The position numbers and the translations under genes were made by a program. A model generated the notes under the pieces. It worked only from the letters and a program-made list of their open reading frames with translations, ran no database searches and was not told the origin of the DNA. DNA of 64,000 bases from contig CALOCY010000004.1 of assembly GCA_942491975.1 (NCBI GenBank), positions 310,001 to 374,000 of the forward strand, written 5' to 3'. Origin of the DNA: CALOCY01 sp942491975. Lineage in GTDB: Bacteria > Bacteroidota > Bacteroidia > Bacteroidales > Prolixibacteraceae. Within the stretch, counting starts at the first letter, position 1. Each line of letters opens with the position of its first letter. Below are positions 62,758 to 64,000 of the stretch, piece after piece.

Positions 62758-64000
62758 ATGAGAATTATTGAGATATATTGTGAGAATACCCAAAGGCATG
62801 CATCGTATCCTTTGGGGACAACATTGGAAGAGATTGCCATTGACCAGCGGGTGAACCTACGTTTTCCGGTATGTGGCGTATTGGTTAATAATAAGATAAA
62901 AGACCTGTCGTATGAATTGATAAAACCCAAAACGCTTAAGTTTATTGATTACACACATCCCGAGGGGAAGCGTATGTATGTCCGGTCGCTGGTGTTTTTA
63001 TTGTATGCCGCTGTTTGTAAAGTGTTTCCCGGAATTGAACTGAATGTAGACCATGCCATTTCGAAAGGGTATTATTGTGAATTGGAAGATTTGAAGCGTG
63101 ACATAACCGATGAAGACGTAGCTGCATTGAAAGGGGAAATGCTCAACCTGGTTCAAAAAAATATTCCCTTCGAGCGAAAAGGGATGAAAACAGAGAAAGT
63201 GGTGGAGATGTTCCGGACAGCAGGCTTTAAAGCCAAAGCCCGCTTGTTTGAAGATAAGGGGAACCTGTATTCGTATGCCTATTTTATGAACGATAAAATC
63301 AACCATTTTTATGGGCACCTGGTACCCTCAACAGGGTTTATCAACCTGTTTGGGTTGGAACGGCTTTATTACGGGCTTTTATTGCGTGTGCCTGACCCTG
63401 AGAAGGAGAATGAGTTGATGGAGTTTGTACCCCAGGAGAAGCTTTTTGACATATTTCAGGAGCATAAAGACAGGGCAAAAATCCACAACGTATCGGTATT
63501 GGCCAGCCTGAACAAATTTATTCGCCGGGAGAGGATTGGTGATGTGATAAAAGTATCGGAGGCGATGCACGAGAAAAAAATAGCAGAGATTGCTTCTGAT
63601 ATATATCTTCAACGGAGGAACGTTAAGCTGGTTATGGTGGCCGGCCCTTCATCATCGGGGAAAACAACATTTAGCAAACGACTGGCCGTTCAATTGGCTG
63701 TGTGTGGATTAAAACCATTATTGCTGTCGTTGGATGACTATTTTGTTGACCGGGAGCAAACACCACTGGATGAGCATGGGGAGTATGATTTTGAATCGCT
63801 TGAAGCTGTTGATGTTGATTTTTTCAATAAGAACCTTCTTGAGCTGTTGGACGGAAATGAAGTTGTATTGCCAAAGTTTGATTTTAAGACTGGAAAACGC
63901 TATTTCAACGGGCATAAAATGTGCATGAAGGAGGACAATGTTCTCATTGTAGAGGGGATACACGGGTTGAACCCGGGTTTGGTGCCATATATTGATCAGG
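62758..64000 (+). CDS. Uridine-kinase-like protein with TGS/ThrRS-like N-terminus (runs off right edge)
   Basis: Frame open from the ATG at 62758 to the window edge, 414 codons seen. Residues 1-60 resemble a TGS domain (LGTTLEEIAIDQRVNLRFPV, then GVLVNNKIKDLSYEL). Residues ~60-190 resemble the ThrRS editing-type domain, for example VFLLYAAVCKVFPG and NVDHAISKGYYCEL. A phosphoribulokinase/uridine kinase domain begins near 285 with P-loop AGPSSSGKTTFSKRL (G296 on), SLDDYFVDRE and VEGIHGLNPGL. This fused architecture is known in Bacteroidota as an uncharacterised nucleoside kinase; substrate unverified. Confidence 0.88.
   Translation, partial: MRIIEIYCENTQRHASYPLGTTLEEIAIDQRVNLRFPVCGVLVNNKIKDLSYELIKPKTLKFIDYTHPEGKRMYVRSLVFLLYAAVCKVFPGIELNVDHAISKGYYCELEDLKRDITDEDVAALKGEMLNLVQKNIPFERKGMKTEKVVEMFRTAGFKAKARLFEDKGNLYSYAYFMNDKINHFYGHLVPSTGFINLFGLERLYYGLLLRVPDPEKENELMEFVPQEKLFDIFQEHKDRAKIHNVSVLASLNKFIRRERIGDVIKVSEAMHEKKIAEIASDIYLQRRNVKLVMVAGPSSSGKTTFSKRLAVQLAVCGLKPLLLSLDDYFVDREQTPLDEHGEYDFESLEAVDVDFFNKNLLELLDGNEVVLPKFDFKTGKRYFNGHKMCMKEDNVLIVEGIHGLNPGLVPYIDQ

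Overview
The window is chromosomal DNA of a Bacteroidota bacterium. The best fit is an anaerobic or facultative member of the Bacteroidales/Marinilabiliales group; this placement is inferred from gene content. The main evidence is type IX secretion and gliding genes (porU, porV, gldJ), a T9SS sorting-domain protein, Bacteroidota-specific families (DUF3857/transglutaminase, DUF4252, DUF4831, DUF3667), TAnnTTTG-type -7 promoter elements, and hydF for [FeFe]-hydrogenase maturation.

Layout. 1-2040: 5' part of a secreted RHS-type gene that runs off the left edge. 2157-2332: a 176-bp multi-hairpin repeat. 2406-5843: PhoH-like ATPase, folC and trmJ. 5935-7229: a tRNA-Val locus with two upstream-facing 199-bp tandem partial copies (pseudo-tRNAs), one of them split by an IS1595-type element. 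7412-10649: small HTH protein, a sodium:solute symporter, then a small AT-rich two-gene island next to an attC-like inverted repeat. 11138-15651: beta-helix lipoprotein, secreted EEP nuclease, CCA-adding enzyme, thioredoxin. 15925-24135: murF and gldJ on the minus strand, divergent from porU-porV-ispF. 24177-28055: two tandem transglutaminase-like proteins. 28223-29881: thioredoxin-like protein and hydF. 29950-35971: pepD, MFS transporter, DUF4831 protein, NAD(P)HX repair enzyme. 36193-39528: POT transporter and malic enzyme. 39717-41273: ECF sigma operon. 41344-44441: T9SS cargo protein, a decayed ResB/CcsA pseudogene, DUF3667 protein. 44454-48086: two tandem acyl-CoA ligases. 48288-55385: alaS, then M23 peptidase, CapA-like, MerR, Nif3-like and zinc-ribbon genes. 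55673-55848: second copy of the 176-bp repeat. 55936-58032: LemA/TPM operon. 58184-64000: hutU, a MITE-like element, a nucleoside-recognition-domain membrane protein, an outer-membrane protein, and the start of a TGS-like/uridine-kinase fusion gene.

How the genes fit together. Most of the window is housekeeping: tRNA maturation (cca, alaS, trmJ, tRNA-Val without encoded CCA), folate, isoprenoid, peptidoglycan and NAD(P)HX repair. A compact secretion block is placed around the PorU sortase and its PorV partner; the protein at 41344-42846 carries a sorting domain of the kind they process. Peptide and amino-acid catabolism is represented by the POT transporter, PepD and urocanase. The broken cytochrome c biogenesis gene together with hydF suggests a fermentative, hydrogen-metabolising lifestyle, although other copies may exist elsewhere in the genome.

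The least explained material is non-coding: the tandem pseudo-tRNA-Val array, the 176-bp repeat built of five hairpins and present twice with 100% identity 53.5 kb apart, a 196-bp MITE-like element with perfect 20-bp terminal inverted repeats, a 59-bp cloverleaf-like REP element, and a cluster of palindromes upstream of pepD. No CRISPR array, phage module, rRNA operon or classical defence island was seen.
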